Shown here piece by piece: positions 1-10,221 of a DNA stretch of 64,000 nucleotides (the stretch's first letter is position 1; every line of letters begins with the position of its first letter). A model generated the notes under the pieces. The model did not search any database, had not been told where the DNA came from, and was given only the letters and a program-made list of their open reading frames with translations. The stretch comes from an uncultured Cohaesibacter sp. (GTDB lineage: Bacteria > Pseudomonadota > Alphaproteobacteria > Rhizobiales > Cohaesibacteraceae). The position numbers were made by a program, and so were the translations under genes. The stretch is taken from positions 3,485,501 through 3,549,500 of the forward strand of contig NZ_OY821667.1 of NCBI RefSeq assembly GCF_963682185.1. The letters run 5' to 3'.

Positions 1-1
1 A

Positions 2-832
2 TTCATAAATCTGTTTTGCACTGCTATTGGGCGTATAAGCCAATAGCGCACCGGTTGCCTGATCCACATATCCAGAGCCGTTGGCGGTCGTCAGCGTAAA
101 TGCGTCACTTGCATCCCCGTTGTAGGGGAAGGTCAGGTCGCGCAATTGTGTCACCGACACATTCTGCAGCCCTTCAAGGGAGACGATGGGGGCTGGTGTT
201 CCTCCATTGACATCAGGGAAAGCGATGTTCGAACCGGAGCCGTCCGGCGCAAGCCCGAATGTAGCGGCGGTCATATAAAGGCCCGTAATGGCACTCAGGC
301 TTAAGCCAACAATGGCCATCCGAGCCACTTCAAGGTGCAGACGTTGGGACAGCGTTCCCCGGATCGGACCGAAGAGCTGACGCCAGCCCCCCATTCGGCG
401 TTTGATCATAATCAGGCCAGACACACAGATGAGCAGCATGACCGCCGCCCCCAAACCGGCGGTCATGCGCCCGCCATCGCCCATAAACAGGGACCGATGC
501 AAATCGGTGAGCCAAATCCGGGTCTGAGATGGCTGGTAGGCCCCAAGACTTTTGCCCGTGGTCGGATCGATAAGGTCTGAACCGGAATTGCCATTCTCAA
601 AATAGTAGGCAACGATCTGCCCGGAGGCGTGGCGAACGATTTGGGATGTACCTGGATGGCTCTGTTTAACTGTGCTAGCCAGCTCCGCAACTGACAGGTT
701 GGTAGCGGAACCTGTTGATTGGCTGGTTTGTTCCAGTACAGGATAAATGGAAAGGGCTGCCCCGCTGATGGCGATAACCAGAACAAGAGGCATGAGAAAG
801 AGGCCGGTTATTTTATGAATAAGCTGCTGCAT
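2..832 (-). CDS. PepSY-associated membrane protein (partial, C-terminus outside window)
   Basis: The reading frame is open from an ATG at 832 to the left edge, so only the first 277 residues are seen. Residues 1-25 form a membrane anchor (MQQLIHKITGLFLMPLVLVI) typical of PepSY-associated TM proteins. A periplasmic PepSY-like region follows, ending in DPTTGKSLG and the motif LTDLHRSLFMGD, then a second membrane segment (AAVMLLICVSGLIMIKRR), a third, and part of a second PepSY repeat (GYVDQATGALL). Such proteins are inner-membrane electron-transfer or iron/flavin-linked factors, but the exact role is not settled. It lies 54 bases downstream of the DUF2271 gene in the same direction, so the two are probably one operon. 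Possible TTG starts lie upstream, but the ATG fits the membrane-anchor start best. Confidence 0.8.
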   Translation of the reverse strand, partial: MQQLIHKITGLFLMPLVLVIAISGAALSIYPVLEQTSQSTGSATNLSVAELASTVKQSHPGTSQIVRHASGQIVAYYFENGNSGSDLIDPTTGKSLGAYQPSQTRIWLTDLHRSLFMGDGGRMTAGLGAAVMLLICVSGLIMIKRRMGGWRQLFGPIRGTLSQRLHLEVARMAIVGLSLSAITGLYMTAATFGLAPDGSGSNIAFPDVNGGTPAPIVSLEGLQNVSVTQLRDLTFPYNGDASDAFTLTTANGSGYVDQATGALLAYTPNSSAKQIYE

Positions 833-886
833 GGCAAGAAATCTCGTTATCAATCGAGGCAATCAATCCGAATTATGAAACAGGGG

Positions 887-1357
887 CTACATGTCGAAAC
901 TGAATGACTGGATGAAGCGACGGCCAGATGTCGCCTTGCCAGCATTGTTCCTATCAAGCGGTACAACGACTTCCGAGGGAGCAGAGCCCATATGTTCAAC
1001 AGCTGTGTCTATGTGCAGCTCATAGCCTGCATCAAACAGGGCATCTGACAAATCCAATGTCACATTCAGCGTGCGCCCACTTCCAACGCTTGCACCGGTG
1101 ATGCCATCCACTTCGGCTGAGTTGCCACCTGTTGCGCGAGACCAATCGCGCAGATCGCGATAATATTTCGAGCGGCTGCCCGACATCCACAATGAACCCT
1201 GATAGGCCCCGGAAGCATCGGTGACATACATCACCATATAGGCTTCCGGACCGCCATAGTTGCTCATGGTCGTTGAGAAGGTTACTGGTTTGGCTTGCGC
1301 TGCGGCGGGCAATACGAACGCGCTGGCGAGAGCAGCAGAAGCGAGGTATTTATTCAT
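887..1357 (-). CDS. DUF2271-type periplasmic protein
   Basis: This 156-residue protein has a clear Sec signal peptide (MNKYLASAALASAFVLPAAAQA, cleavage near residue 22). The mature part resembles DUF2271: an early YMVMYVTDASGAYQGSLWM strand, a KYYRDLRDW motif, GITGAS, and a late GYELHIDTAVEHM segment. DUF2271 proteins are commonly found beside PepSY membrane proteins and ApbE-type flavin transferases. A role with the downstream PepSY protein in a periplasmic redox or metal module is inferred, not shown. The start is supported by the signal peptide and an upstream AAAGGAAACC stretch. Confidence 0.82.
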   Translation of the reverse strand: MNKYLASAALASAFVLPAAAQAKPVTFSTTMSNYGGPEAYMVMYVTDASGAYQGSLWMSGSRSKYYRDLRDWSRATGGNSAEVDGITGASVGSGRTLNVTLDLSDALFDAGYELHIDTAVEHMGSAPSEVVVPLDRNNAGKATSGRRFIQSFSFDM

Positions 1358-1443
1358 GTCTGGTTTCCTTTGAAAATGTATTAGCCCCGACCATTTTTGA
1401 TCCGGTTCGGGGCCGAGAGTTTGGCTCCAGGTGCGTTAGATAG

Positions 1444-1779
1444 TCAGTTCATGGTGACTTTCGGGGATGATCCCTTGTTGATCAGTTTGTTGTTGTTGAT
1501 CGGGCCTGTCGGGTTTTGTGCCGCGGCCTGTCCATGCCCTCCCCGATGATCGTCGTCGTCATCATCGTCCCAACCAAAAGGCATCTTCCAGCCAAACAGG
1601 CTGAAGTGATGATCCCCGTCGCGATCAATGTCGCGATAGCGGGCTTCTTTGCCTCGTCCATATTCGCGTTCCTGTCCGGAATAACCGCGTCCGTCATGGC
1701 CGTAACCGTCGGCATAGGTTGCACCGGCTGCGAGTGTGATGCCGCTGATCAGCAAGGCACCTGCAATAAGTTTCTTCAT
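1444..1779 (-). CDS. Small secreted Asp-rich protein with DxDxDG motif
   Basis: The 111-residue product starts at an ATG preceded by GGGAGACC. An upstream in-frame extension would run into the divergent response-regulator gene and has no signal peptide. Residues 1-22 are a Sec signal peptide (MKKLIAGALLISGITLAAGATYA). The mature part holds Gly/Tyr-rich sequence, a DIDRDGDHH segment that fits the DxDxDG calcium-loop pattern, and a run of seven aspartates followed by HRGGHG. I recognise no named family. Composition suggests cation binding. It is divergent from the two-component system at 1952 and may be one of its targets; that is inference. Confidence 0.65.
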   Translation of the reverse strand: MKKLIAGALLISGITLAAGATYADGYGHDGRGYSGQEREYGRGKEARYRDIDRDGDHHFSLFGWKMPFGWDDDDDDDHRGGHGQAAAQNPTGPINNNKLINKGSSPKVTMN

Positions 1780-1951
1780 GGCTCTGGTCTCCCGTTGCAT
1801 TGATTTGATGGAGGCACTATCGCGGACCAGACTGAAGGCGACCTGACTGATAATTTCTTTTTGCTTCAGCTTCCTGTAAGGTTGCGCGGCAACACTGCGG
1901 CAGGCTTCAAAAGCAACTCGGTGTAAAATAATCAAAAGAAGGCGAAGAAAA

Positions 1952-2611
1952 ATGCGGGTCTTGTTGGTCGAGGATGACACGGTATTGGGGTCCGCGGTGC
2001 GCGACCAGATTGCCGCAGACGGGCACAGCGTAGATTGGGTGCAGCGTCTTGATGCCGCAAGCGATTATATTCTCACAGCGCCTTATGAGTTGGTCCTGCT
2101 GGACCTCATGCTGCCAGACGGTCTCGGCATTCCGTTCCTCAAGAAATTGCGCGGATCAGGCGATGTGACACCGGTGATCATTCTCACAGCACTGGATCAG
2201 ATCTCTGACCGGATAGATGGCCTCAATGCCGGTGCTGATGACTATCTGGTCAAGCCTTTTGACCTTCAGGAATTAACGGCGCGCCTCAAGGCTGTTGCCA
2301 GACGCTATAGTGGCAATCCCAATCCGATTGTCAAACTTGGTGCCTTGGAAGTTGATATCGCCGCTCGCTCCATCTCACGCGAAGGCAAAAAAGTCAGCCT
2401 CACTGCAAGGGAATGGGCCTTGTTTGAAGCCTTCTTGCAACATCCGGGCAATCTCCTTTCCAAAAGCCAGCTTGAGGAAAACCTTTATGCATTTGACTCG
2501 GAAATCGAGAGCAACACCATCGAGGTTCACATCTCTCGCATGCGCAAGAAACTGGGTTCTGGGATTATAGAAACCGTGCGTGGTATGGGCTATCGGCTGG
2601 AGCAGCCATGA
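1952..2611 (+). CDS. OmpR/PhoB-family response regulator
   Basis: The 219-residue protein has an N-terminal receiver domain (acidic pair D8-D9, phospho-acceptor D51 in LLDLMLPD, T79, K101 in DDYLVKPF) and a C-terminal winged-helix DNA-binding domain ending RKKLGSGIIETVRGMGYRLEQP. It resembles QseB/PmrA-type regulators. Its stop overlaps the start of the kinase gene by four bases (ATGA), a sign of translational coupling. Divergent secreted and PepSY-type genes lie immediately upstream, and such systems often regulate adjacent membrane and metal-handling genes. The target set here is inferred from position only. Confidence 0.93.
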   Translation: MRVLLVEDDTVLGSAVRDQIAADGHSVDWVQRLDAASDYILTAPYELVLLDLMLPDGLGIPFLKKLRGSGDVTPVIILTALDQISDRIDGLNAGADDYLVKPFDLQELTARLKAVARRYSGNPNPIVKLGALEVDIAARSISREGKKVSLTAREWALFEAFLQHPGNLLSKSQLEENLYAFDSEIESNTIEVHISRMRKKLGSGIIETVRGMGYRLEQP

Positions 2612-4167
2612 AATTGAAATCTTTCGTAAAAAACAGCCTGCAACTACGACTTTCACTCGGGTTGGCTCTCGGGGTTGGCCTTCTGTGGGCAGCCGCGACA
2701 ATGGTCAGCGGCGTTATCGTCAAGCACGAACTGGATGGTGCTTTTGATCAGGCGCTTGCCGAGGCCGTCGAGCGCTTGTTGCCGCCTGTCATTCACGACA
2801 TTGTCGAGGGGCGAGACACGCGCGATGAAATGGGTGACCTGGCGATCGATGGCCTGAATATTGGGCGTATTGGCAGATCGTGGCGAGAAGAAAGAGGGCT
2901 TGATCGCGAAGGGTTCAAGCGTCGTTTTCATAGAGAGAGGGACGACGAAGAGGACGGCGAAAAAGACGAAGAAAAGCATGAAAGAGAAGATGATGAAAAG
3001 CCTGTCTTCACCGCGCCAGAAAGCCAATATCTCACTTATATCGTAAGAGATGCTCAAGGCAGGATCCTGCTGCAATCCAAAAATGCAGAAGCGGATATAT
3101 TCCCCCCCATAGACCAATTGGGTTTTTTGACGCTGGATGATTATCGCATTTTCACGGGCTCCACGCTGGATGGGAATGTGATCATTTCTGTTGCAGATCC
3201 CATGGCTCGACGTCAAAGGGCAGCGCATGACACGCTGGAAGCGCTTGCCATGCCGCTCTTTATTCTGGTGCCGCTCAGCATGCTGGGGGTCTGGCTGCTG
3301 GTACGCATCTCTATGAGATCGATCCGCGGTTTCAGAACGGAGATTGAAGTGCGTGGCGCTGGAGATCTTTCCCCTATCGGCGCCCAAAATCTTCCAACGG
3401 AAATTGAGCCTGTAGCAGACTCGGTTAATAATCTGCTTGATCGCATGCGTAGGACGCTGGAGGCCGAACGCAGTTTCACAGCCAACAGCGCGCACGAACT
3501 TCGAACCCCCGTAGCTGCGGCCCTCGCTCAAACACAAAGATTGATCTCCGAGGCCGAAGACGCCCCGATTCAGGAACGCGCACGTCAGATTGAAACGGCT
3601 CTCAAGTCTCTCTCACGCCTTACAGAAAAACTGATGCAGCTCGCACGCGCCGAAGGCGGAGCGATGCTATCAGAAGAAGCCAGAGATATCCTTCCGATTT
3701 TCACTCTAGTTCTTGATGAATTTCGCGAGGATAGAGACCGGCTGAAGATCAGGTTGCCGGACAAACCACTACCGTTGCTCATAGATGCCAATGTGTTCGC
3801 CATCCTCTTGCGCAATCTCATCGAAAATGCCCTCAAGCATGCAACACCGAACAGTTTGGTAGAGATGGAACTGCACCAAAATGGCGAGCTGGCGGTGCGC
3901 AACGACTGCGATGTGATTGCACCAGACACACTCAGTCGGCTGACACGCCCCTTCGAACGTGGACATACGGGTGCCAAAGGCAGCGGTGTGGGGCTTGCTA
4001 TCGTTGCGGCGATCGTCAAGGGCAGCGGTGCCACGCTCCGCCTCAACTCGCCCATTGCCGGAAAAGCCAGAGGCTTTGAAGCCATTGTTTCATTCGCGCG
4101 ACAGGAAGACCATCGAGCACGTCGACAATCTCATACCTCAAACAAGTCCTCAAACATGCGGAATTAA
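2608..4167 (+). CDS. Sensor histidine kinase with charged periplasmic insert
   Basis: The 519-residue kinase has membrane segments at about residues 15-38 and 213-233 flanking a periplasmic domain. A HAMP-like linker follows, then a HisKA helix with phospho-acceptor H296 in NSAHELRTPVAA, an N box (LRNLIENALKHA, about 401-412) and a G box (GSGVGLAIVAAIV). It is the partner of the response regulator at 1952, with which it overlaps by four bases. The periplasmic domain carries an unusual Arg/Glu/Asp/His-rich stretch at about residues 93-132, which could sense cations or charged peptides. The gene ends convergent to a chemoreceptor gene. Confidence 0.93.
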   Translation: MKLKSFVKNSLQLRLSLGLALGVGLLWAAATMVSGVIVKHELDGAFDQALAEAVERLLPPVIHDIVEGRDTRDEMGDLAIDGLNIGRIGRSWREERGLDREGFKRRFHRERDDEEDGEKDEEKHEREDDEKPVFTAPESQYLTYIVRDAQGRILLQSKNAEADIFPPIDQLGFLTLDDYRIFTGSTLDGNVIISVADPMARRQRAAHDTLEALAMPLFILVPLSMLGVWLLVRISMRSIRGFRTEIEVRGAGDLSPIGAQNLPTEIEPVADSVNNLLDRMRRTLEAERSFTANSAHELRTPVAAALAQTQRLISEAEDAPIQERARQIETALKSLSRLTEKLMQLARAEGGAMLSEEARDILPIFTLVLDEFREDRDRLKIRLPDKPLPLLIDANVFAILLRNLIENALKHATPNSLVEMELHQNGELAVRNDCDVIAPDTLSRLTRPFERGHTGAKGSGVGLAIVAAIVKGSGATLRLNSPIAGKARGFEAIVSFARQEDHRARRQSHTSNKSSNMRN

Positions 4168-4392
4168 GGTCTTTGACCAGTAATTGCAGGTGAGGCGAAT
4201 TTCTGGCGTTTGGGCGATAACATCTATCTTTCCCGAAGGCTATAGAAATGGCAGTCCGGCAATGTTCAGTTAAGTTGGATGTTGCAGGCAAACCGATGTC
4301 TCAAATTTCACCGCTTACAGGCCCTTTGGAGACCTTCGGCCGGGGCGACTTTCAAGAAGCTAGATTCTCCATTCCTGATTTGTTATTCAAAT

Positions 4393-6828
4393 TCAGGCTG
4401 CCAGAAACTCCAGTTCCTCTGACAGAGCCTCCTGAAAATCAATGCCAAATCCAACGTTGCTCTCACGAGCGACGGTTCCACGAACCCGTCCCCCATTCAA
4501 CAATTCAAGTGTGACGGTCTCACCCACCTTTAGGCCTTGTATCTGACTGATTTGCGCTCCGGTCTGACTAATATCCACAAATTGCACTTTGCTTGAAGAA
4601 CCTGAAGAGCGAACAAGAGTTACATCCTCACAAAACGCTTTGCGCGTGGAACGGCGGCGATCCTTCACATCTTTCGTAACATCAAGTAAGAATTGCTCAA
4701 TTTCTTGAGCAAGACTGTTGCTTGCCTCTGAAACCAGATCTGATGCAGTGTTCACCGAAGACGCTTCAGCTGAAGTCTGCTGAGCGGCATGGCTCACAGA
4801 TGACATGTTGGAAACCGCTTTTCCGGTACTATCACTTGCCGAAGTCGCAGACCGAGCAATCTCGTCATTCGTTGCCCGTTGTTCTTCGATGGCACTGGCG
4901 ACAGATCCGGTAAGGCTCTCGATGTCGTTAATCTTGCCGGAAATTGCTTCAATCTCAATGGCAGCATTGCGGACCGATGACTGAATGCCGTGGATCTGCT
5001 CTGAAATGACATCGGTTGCCTTAGAGGTCTGTTGAGCAAGTTCTTTGACTTCAGACGCAACCACAGCAAATCCCTTCCCGGCTTCTCCTGCTCGCGCTGC
5101 CTCAATAGTTGCATTAAGCGCCAGCAAGTTTGTTTGTTCTGCAATGGCTCGGATGAGACTTAAGACGCTTCCTATCTGCTCAGCGGCGCTTGAAAGTGTG
5201 TTTACATTTTCAGTCGTTGAACGGGCAGAAAGAACCGCATCCCTGACGATCTGATTGGTATTCGAAGTTTGGCTCGCTATTTCCGCAACCGTTGCTGTCA
5301 TCTCTTGTGTTGCGGCGGCAACGCTGGCAACGTCATCTGAAGCACTCTGGGATGCATCACTCGCGATTTCACTCTCGGCACTTGCATTTGTGGCAAGTTT
5401 ATCAAGTGTGATCGCGGATTTGCGCATGAGGTTCATTTGTTCTGTTACGACTTCCAGACGCATTGCTATCGCGGACTTGAAACGACCAATCAAGTCCTCA
5501 AGATACGCCTGTCGTTGGCGTTCCAGTTCACGTTCGGAGTTTGCTTTTTGTTCCAGTTCAACGCGTTGCACGGCATTATCCCGGAAGACTGAAACCGCTC
5601 GAAGCATGTCTCCGATTTCGTCCGTTCGTCCACCATCATCAATATCGACATCTATGTTGCCTGCGGACAGGGTTGACATGGAATTTACGACCCTATTCAT
5701 CGGTTTGGTGATAGAGCGTGCCACCAACAGGCCGACAAACGCAGCGAACACAATTAACCCAAATCCGATCAAGGCCATATGGTTTCGCAAGGCCACTATG
5801 TCAGTCATTTTTTCGCTTATCGCTTCAAAGGCGACCACAGCATAGGGAACCCCTTGATAGGTGAAGGACTTAACTGTGAGATCCATTTCCTCGTCACGAC
5901 CGAGGGGATCATGACCGCTCGCTGTTCCGTTGGCAAATGCGTCGCGAATAATCTGATTATCCAGGCGTGTTACCAGAATGTCGTTCTTGTCAGGCGTAAA
6001 GTCCGTGTCGTTACGCATCAGGCCATCTTGCCCGATTAACATAATTTCACCTGTCCGCCCCAATCCCAGATCTTGCGTCATCAATTCGTTGATCTTGTCT
6101 ATCGGCATCTGAAAGGCCAACACGCCAATGTTCTTTCCAGCTTCATCGCGCACAGGGGCAGCCATGAAGCTCGCTGGAGCATCAAAACTGGGTTTGTATG
6201 CCTCGAAGTCCTCGAAAGCGATTTGTTCTGCATCCGTAAGTGTCATGGCCTTGTGGAATACTTCGCCCAGATCCGTGTTCACCCATTGGCCATCACTGGA
6301 TATGAAGTTGGTGGCATAGTCGAGTTCTTTGAACACCGAATAAATCAGGTCGCCTTCTGCATTGAACAAGAAGACGTCGTAATAGCCCTCATTCTGCTGC
6401 AGCGTATGGAACCACGGATGAAATTTCGCGTGAACCTTGTCATACACAGAGCCAGTTGATGCACTATCCAGCTTGTCTTTTTCACCAGTAGGATACGGAT
6501 TGTTCTTGATGTAGGCGTCTTGCAAAATGCCTTTCACGTCCAAGCCCTGCTTGGCCAACTCTGACCAGGCACTTTGAAACGCTTGTACAGACTCGAGAGT
6601 TCCTGGATGTTTGGACAACAGCTTGAGTTGCCGCTCGATGGACTGAAAATATCGAGATGTCCTCTCCGCGCCAATGTTTGCAGCAGTCTCAACAGTGTGT
6701 TCCTTAATAGAAGAGATGCTCTCCTTTGCACTGAAGTAACTTGCAGTCGCAATACCAACTCCCACAAGAGCCGCCGTCCCGACGACCAATGCCGGAATTT
6801 TCTGAGATAGCTGCAGCTTGATCAACAA
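4393..6828 (-). CDS. Methyl-accepting chemotaxis protein with C-terminal PilZ domain
   Basis: This 811-residue transducer starts at TTG (GGAG nine bases upstream; an in-frame stop lies just before, so no ATG start is possible). Order: TM1 near residues 11-30, a long periplasmic sensor of dCache type ([31 protein letters not shown]), TM2 near 345-365, HAMP, a cytoplasmic signalling domain with the conserved hairpin ([20 protein letters not shown]), and a PilZ domain at about 720-811. PilZ ligand motifs are intact: RRRSTR at about 724-729 and DISQTG at about 752-757. PilZ binds cyclic di-GMP, so the receptor probably couples ligand sensing to c-di-GMP, as reported for Azospirillum Tlp1. No che or flagellar genes lie nearby. 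Confidence 0.93.
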   Translation of the reverse strand: MLIKLQLSQKIPALVVGTAALVGVGIATASYFSAKESISSIKEHTVETAANIGAERTSRYFQSIERQLKLLSKHPGTLESVQAFQSAWSELAKQGLDVKGILQDAYIKNNPYPTGEKDKLDSASTGSVYDKVHAKFHPWFHTLQQNEGYYDVFLFNAEGDLIYSVFKELDYATNFISSDGQWVNTDLGEVFHKAMTLTDAEQIAFEDFEAYKPSFDAPASFMAAPVRDEAGKNIGVLAFQMPIDKINELMTQDLGLGRTGEIMLIGQDGLMRNDTDFTPDKNDILVTRLDNQIIRDAFANGTASGHDPLGRDEEMDLTVKSFTYQGVPYAVVAFEAISEKMTDIVALRNHMALIGFGLIVFAAFVGLLVARSITKPMNRVVNSMSTLSAGNIDVDIDDGGRTDEIGDMLRAVSVFRDNAVQRVELEQKANSERELERQRQAYLEDLIGRFKSAIAMRLEVVTEQMNLMRKSAITLDKLATNASAESEIASDASQSASDDVASVAAATQEMTATVAEIASQTSNTNQIVRDAVLSARSTTENVNTLSSAAEQIGSVLSLIRAIAEQTNLLALNATIEAARAGEAGKGFAVVASEVKELAQQTSKATDVISEQIHGIQSSVRNAAIEIEAISGKINDIESLTGSVASAIEEQRATNDEIARSATSASDSTGKAVSNMSSVSHAAQQTSAEASSVNTASDLVSEASNSLAQEIEQFLLDVTKDVKDRRRSTRKAFCEDVTLVRSSGSSSKVQFVDISQTGAQISQIQGLKVGETVTLELLNGGRVRGTVARESNVGFGIDFQEALSEELEFLAA

Positions 6829-7210
6829 TGGAATATACTCCTACACAATGCTCCATCAGATACGGATATACTCAATCTGTGTAAAATCACTTAATGTTTA
6901 ACTTGATTAATCTAACAACAATATTATTTATATTTAAACATAACAAATATATATACTAAAGTATCGCATATAGTTCTGTTTATGAATGAATAATTCGTAT
7001 GATTAATATTTATATAAAATTATTTCATATTATTTTTACTTTTAAATACAAGTATTAATTCGAAGAAATAAAGTTCCACCACCCGCAATCGGTCATGTTT
7101 GTTTTGGCAATAGAATTTTTGGATTTTCAGGAATCTGAAGGGCGAGGCCGTGGAAACATCGGTCGTATGATCAAACATAGTCAAACGGGTTGTTTGACCT
7201 GGAGAAGAAA
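6829..7210. other. AT-rich intergenic region between divergent chemoreceptor genes
   Basis: About 380 bases, strongly AT-rich (especially 6890-7075), separate the leftward PilZ chemoreceptor from the rightward PAS chemoreceptors. It must contain promoters for both directions. I see no convincing RNA gene, and the only open frame inside (from 7095) looks like chance. The composition differs clearly from the flanking genes and matches the stretch after the chemoreceptor pair (10191-10580). Confidence 0.6.
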
Positions 7211-8682
7211 ATGCTCGGTACCATGTCTACCAAATCCGTCTCAGCTAGAAAAAAAGCGAAACGATGCTTCAAAATCTGCCAGTGGCAGTAATGACATGCG
7301 ACCTTATCGATTTCAAAATCAACTATGCCAATGAGGCTACATTCAATAGTTTGAAAGCTATCGAGCATCTGCTGCCCTGCAAGGCTGAAAACATTATTGG
7401 GCAATCGATAGATATTTTTCATAAAAATCCGGAACACCAGCGGCGGTTGCTCGCTGATCCGAAGAACCTGCCACACAGAGCTGTAATTAAGTTTGGCGAT
7501 CAATCGTTAGATCTTAGTATCACTGCGCTGTATGAAAAAGGTGTCTATGTCGGCCCGATGTTGAGTTGGGGTGTCATCACGGAACAGGTCAAGGCAGAAG
7601 AGCAAACTCGACGTCTGCTACAAATGGTCGACAACATGCCTCTCAACGTGATGATGGTCGACAAAGACAGTTTCAATATTACTTATGCCAACAAGACAAG
7701 CATCGAGACCCTCAGGCCACTGCAACATCTTCTGCCTATCAAAGTCGATGAATTGATCGGCGCGAGTGTCGATGTCTTTCATAAACAACCCGAACATCAA
7801 AGAGCAATCTTGAGAGACCCTTCAAGACTGCCATTTCATTCAAAAATCAAACTGGGAAATGAAACACTCGATTTAAGGGTAAGCGCAATATACGACAAAG
7901 ATGGCAATTATCTCGCTCCAATGCTGAATTGGATGGTTGTCAGTGCTGAAGTGAGAATGGCCGACGATATGCAGTCCGCTTCGGAAAAGCTGCAAAAAGC
8001 GGCGCAGTTGATGAATGAAAGATCGACATCACTGGCAGCCGCATCCGAAGAAACCTCTACGCAAACGACGTCTGTGGTTGCGGCTGTTGAGGAACTTAGC
8101 GCTTCCATTGCAGAAATTTCACGCAGCTTGTCTTCATCCAATTCCATCTCAAAGAGTGCCGCTGATGAAGCTGGTGTAGCAGAGGCTGCTTTGTCCAGCA
8201 TGGCGAACGCGACCGACAAGATCAATTCCGTGATCACTCTCATCCAAGAAATTGCCGACCAGACAAACCTACTCGCTTTGAACGCAACAATCGAAGCGGC
8301 TCGTGCCGGCGAGGCGGGTCGAGGGTTTGCTGTCGTTGCAGCAGAGGTGAAGGAACTCGCAGGACAGACAGCAAAAGCAACGCAAGAAATCTCTAGCCAA
8401 ATAGGGGAGATCCAGTCTGCAGCGAACAATTCAGTCGATGGAATGAATCGAATTATCAGCACGATCAACAAATTGGCTGAAATGTCGACCAGTGTTTCGG
8501 CCGCAGTTGAAGAACAAACTGCTGTATCTAAAGAAGTTGCCGAAAACATGACCCACGTTGGTCAGGCTGCTCAAGATGCAGGTCAAATTGCCTCAGATTT
8601 CAGAGATGATGCAGGAAATCTCGCTATCGACGCCAGTCAGCTTCAAGAAACCGTTTCGCTCTTCCTTTCTCGCAACCGTTAA
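7211..8682 (+). CDS. PAS-PAS methyl-accepting chemotaxis protein; start split by A7 run
   Basis: The main open frame runs from an ATG at 7264 (472 residues): two PAS domains (about 1-115 and 116-225, each with an INYAN or ITYAN core and a DVFHKxPEHQR motif), no membrane segment, and a signalling domain with the conserved [28 protein letters not shown] hairpin, here written as overlapping parts ([18 protein letters not shown]). ATG 7264 has no good ribosome site. A strong one (GGAGAAG) precedes ATG 7211 in another frame, which reads 26 codons and stops at 7291. A -1 slip at the seven A at 7249-7255 joins the two frames to give [20 protein letters not shown], a natural N-terminus for this family. 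The gene is thus programmed to frameshift, coupled, or carries a one-base indel. A cytoplasmic sensor of redox or energy state is likely. Confidence 0.82.
7249..7255 (+). repeat. A7 homopolymer / possible slippery site
   Basis: Seven consecutive A followed by GCG, read as A-AAA-AAA in the frame that starts at ATG 7211. This is a canonical -1 slip sequence and also a common site of one-base indels. A -1 shift moves the ribosome exactly into the chemoreceptor frame, 9 bases before ATG 7264. A TAG at 7246-7248 closes the chemoreceptor frame just upstream, so that frame cannot be extended leftward on its own. Confidence 0.7.
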
Positions 8683-8708
8683 TAGCCTCAGGATGAAAGA
8701 ATCTGATT

Positions 8709-10190
8709 ATGGCAATGTTTGATAACGGTCACACGCTTCTGTTAAATGCAGCTTATGATCAGCTGTCTATCAGTGTTCTTATTACAGACAATGAGCGCCG
8801 AATTGTCCACCTGAACCAGTCTCTAAAAGACCGACTGGAAGTCGCAAGCGAAGAAATCAAGAGAAAAGCACCCGGCTTCAAGTTGGCAACACTCGCTGGA
8901 ACGCGCGTTGATTTCTTTTACGAGAAATTCGCGAAACGAGGTCAGGACAAGCAGCTCACCAGCGTTCCAGAAAAAGAAACCATCGATCTTGGTTCCCAGA
9001 CCTATATTCTGCGTTCAAAACCGATTGAATCAAACGGAAAGAAAATTGGTACCCTCATTGAATGGCACGACGCTCAACAAAAACTGGAGATCTCTGAGAA
9101 TAGTGCCAAGCTCGACGCCTTGTGTCGATCGCAAGCTGTTATCGAATTCAATATGGACGGAACGATAGTTTCTGCAAATGCCAATTTTCTGAATGCAATG
9201 GCATACACCCTCGAGGAAATAAGAGGCAAGCACCACAGCATTTTTGTTGACCGACAAACCCTCGAAAGCAAAGACTAGAAAGACTTTTGGCTTAGCTTAA
9301 ATCGAGGCGACTTTAAATCCGCTGAATTTAAGAGGCGCAACAAGCATGGAAAAGATGTTTGGATTCGCGCAACCTACAACCCGATCTTTGATCAGGCAGG
9401 GACTCCCTACAAAGTAGTGAAATTCGCAACCGACATTACTGAAGAGGTTCGGGAAAGAAAATGGCGCAACGAGGTTCAGCAAGGAATTGCAGCCGACTTG
9501 GATAGCATTGCGAACTCACTATCTGACGCCTCAAACCAAGCAGCTTCGTCTGCCGACATTTCCGTACAAACTGCCGGGAATGTTCACAATGTTGCAAGTG
9601 CAGCTGAAGAACTTTCTTCGTCAACGAAAGAAATTGGCGAGCAGATGAGAATGGCACTTGAAGTGGCGAACAATGCTGCCTCGGAAACAAGTCACTCAAG
9701 CGAAATCATGTCCAGGCTAGAAGAAGACGCAAAAGCTATTGGGAACGTTATTGATTTTATCAGCAGCATTGCTAATCAAACGAACATGCTGTCGCTGAAC
9801 GCAACTATAGAAGCTGCAAGAGCTGGAGACGTTGGCAAAGGTTTTGCGGTGGTCGCTTCGGAAGTAAAGAGCCTTGCCACTCAAACAGATAAGGCGACGG
9901 AAGAAATCGCCAAACAAGTGCAGAGCATTCAAGGCGCAACCCATGCAGCTGTCGAGGCAATTCATTCCGTCAAATCAATCGTGGAGAAAATTGGAGATAT
10001 TTCTTCTGCTGTGTCTTCTTCAATGGAAGAACAAGCAAGTGTCACGCACGAGATATCTCACAACATGCACCTCGCATCACAATCGGTTGAGACGATAACA
10101 TCCAACATCAGAAGCATATCAAAAACCACTCTGAGCCTAGATGAGGAAGCGAAAAAAGTCAAAATAGCTTCAAACTCTCTCATGAAATAA
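8709..10190 (+). pseudogene. PAS methyl-accepting chemotaxis protein interrupted by in-frame TAG
   Basis: One continuous frame spans 494 codons but carries a single TAG at 9276-9278. The first part (189 residues from 8709) holds two PAS-like regions, the second breaking off at RQTLESKD. After the TAG the same frame continues [20 protein letters not shown] and [20 protein letters not shown], the usual end of this PAS domain, then a signalling domain with [24 protein letters not shown] split across its conserved hairpin (positions near 9775-9850). No other stop or shift is present. It lies 26 bases after the preceding chemoreceptor and is probably co-transcribed. Either a recent nonsense mutation, read-through, or a sequencing error explains it; a downstream restart at ATG 9417 would give a sensorless signalling domain. 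Confidence 0.8.
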
Positions 10191-10221
10191 ACCAGAGAGC
10201 AATTTTATGCTGTAAGGGAAA

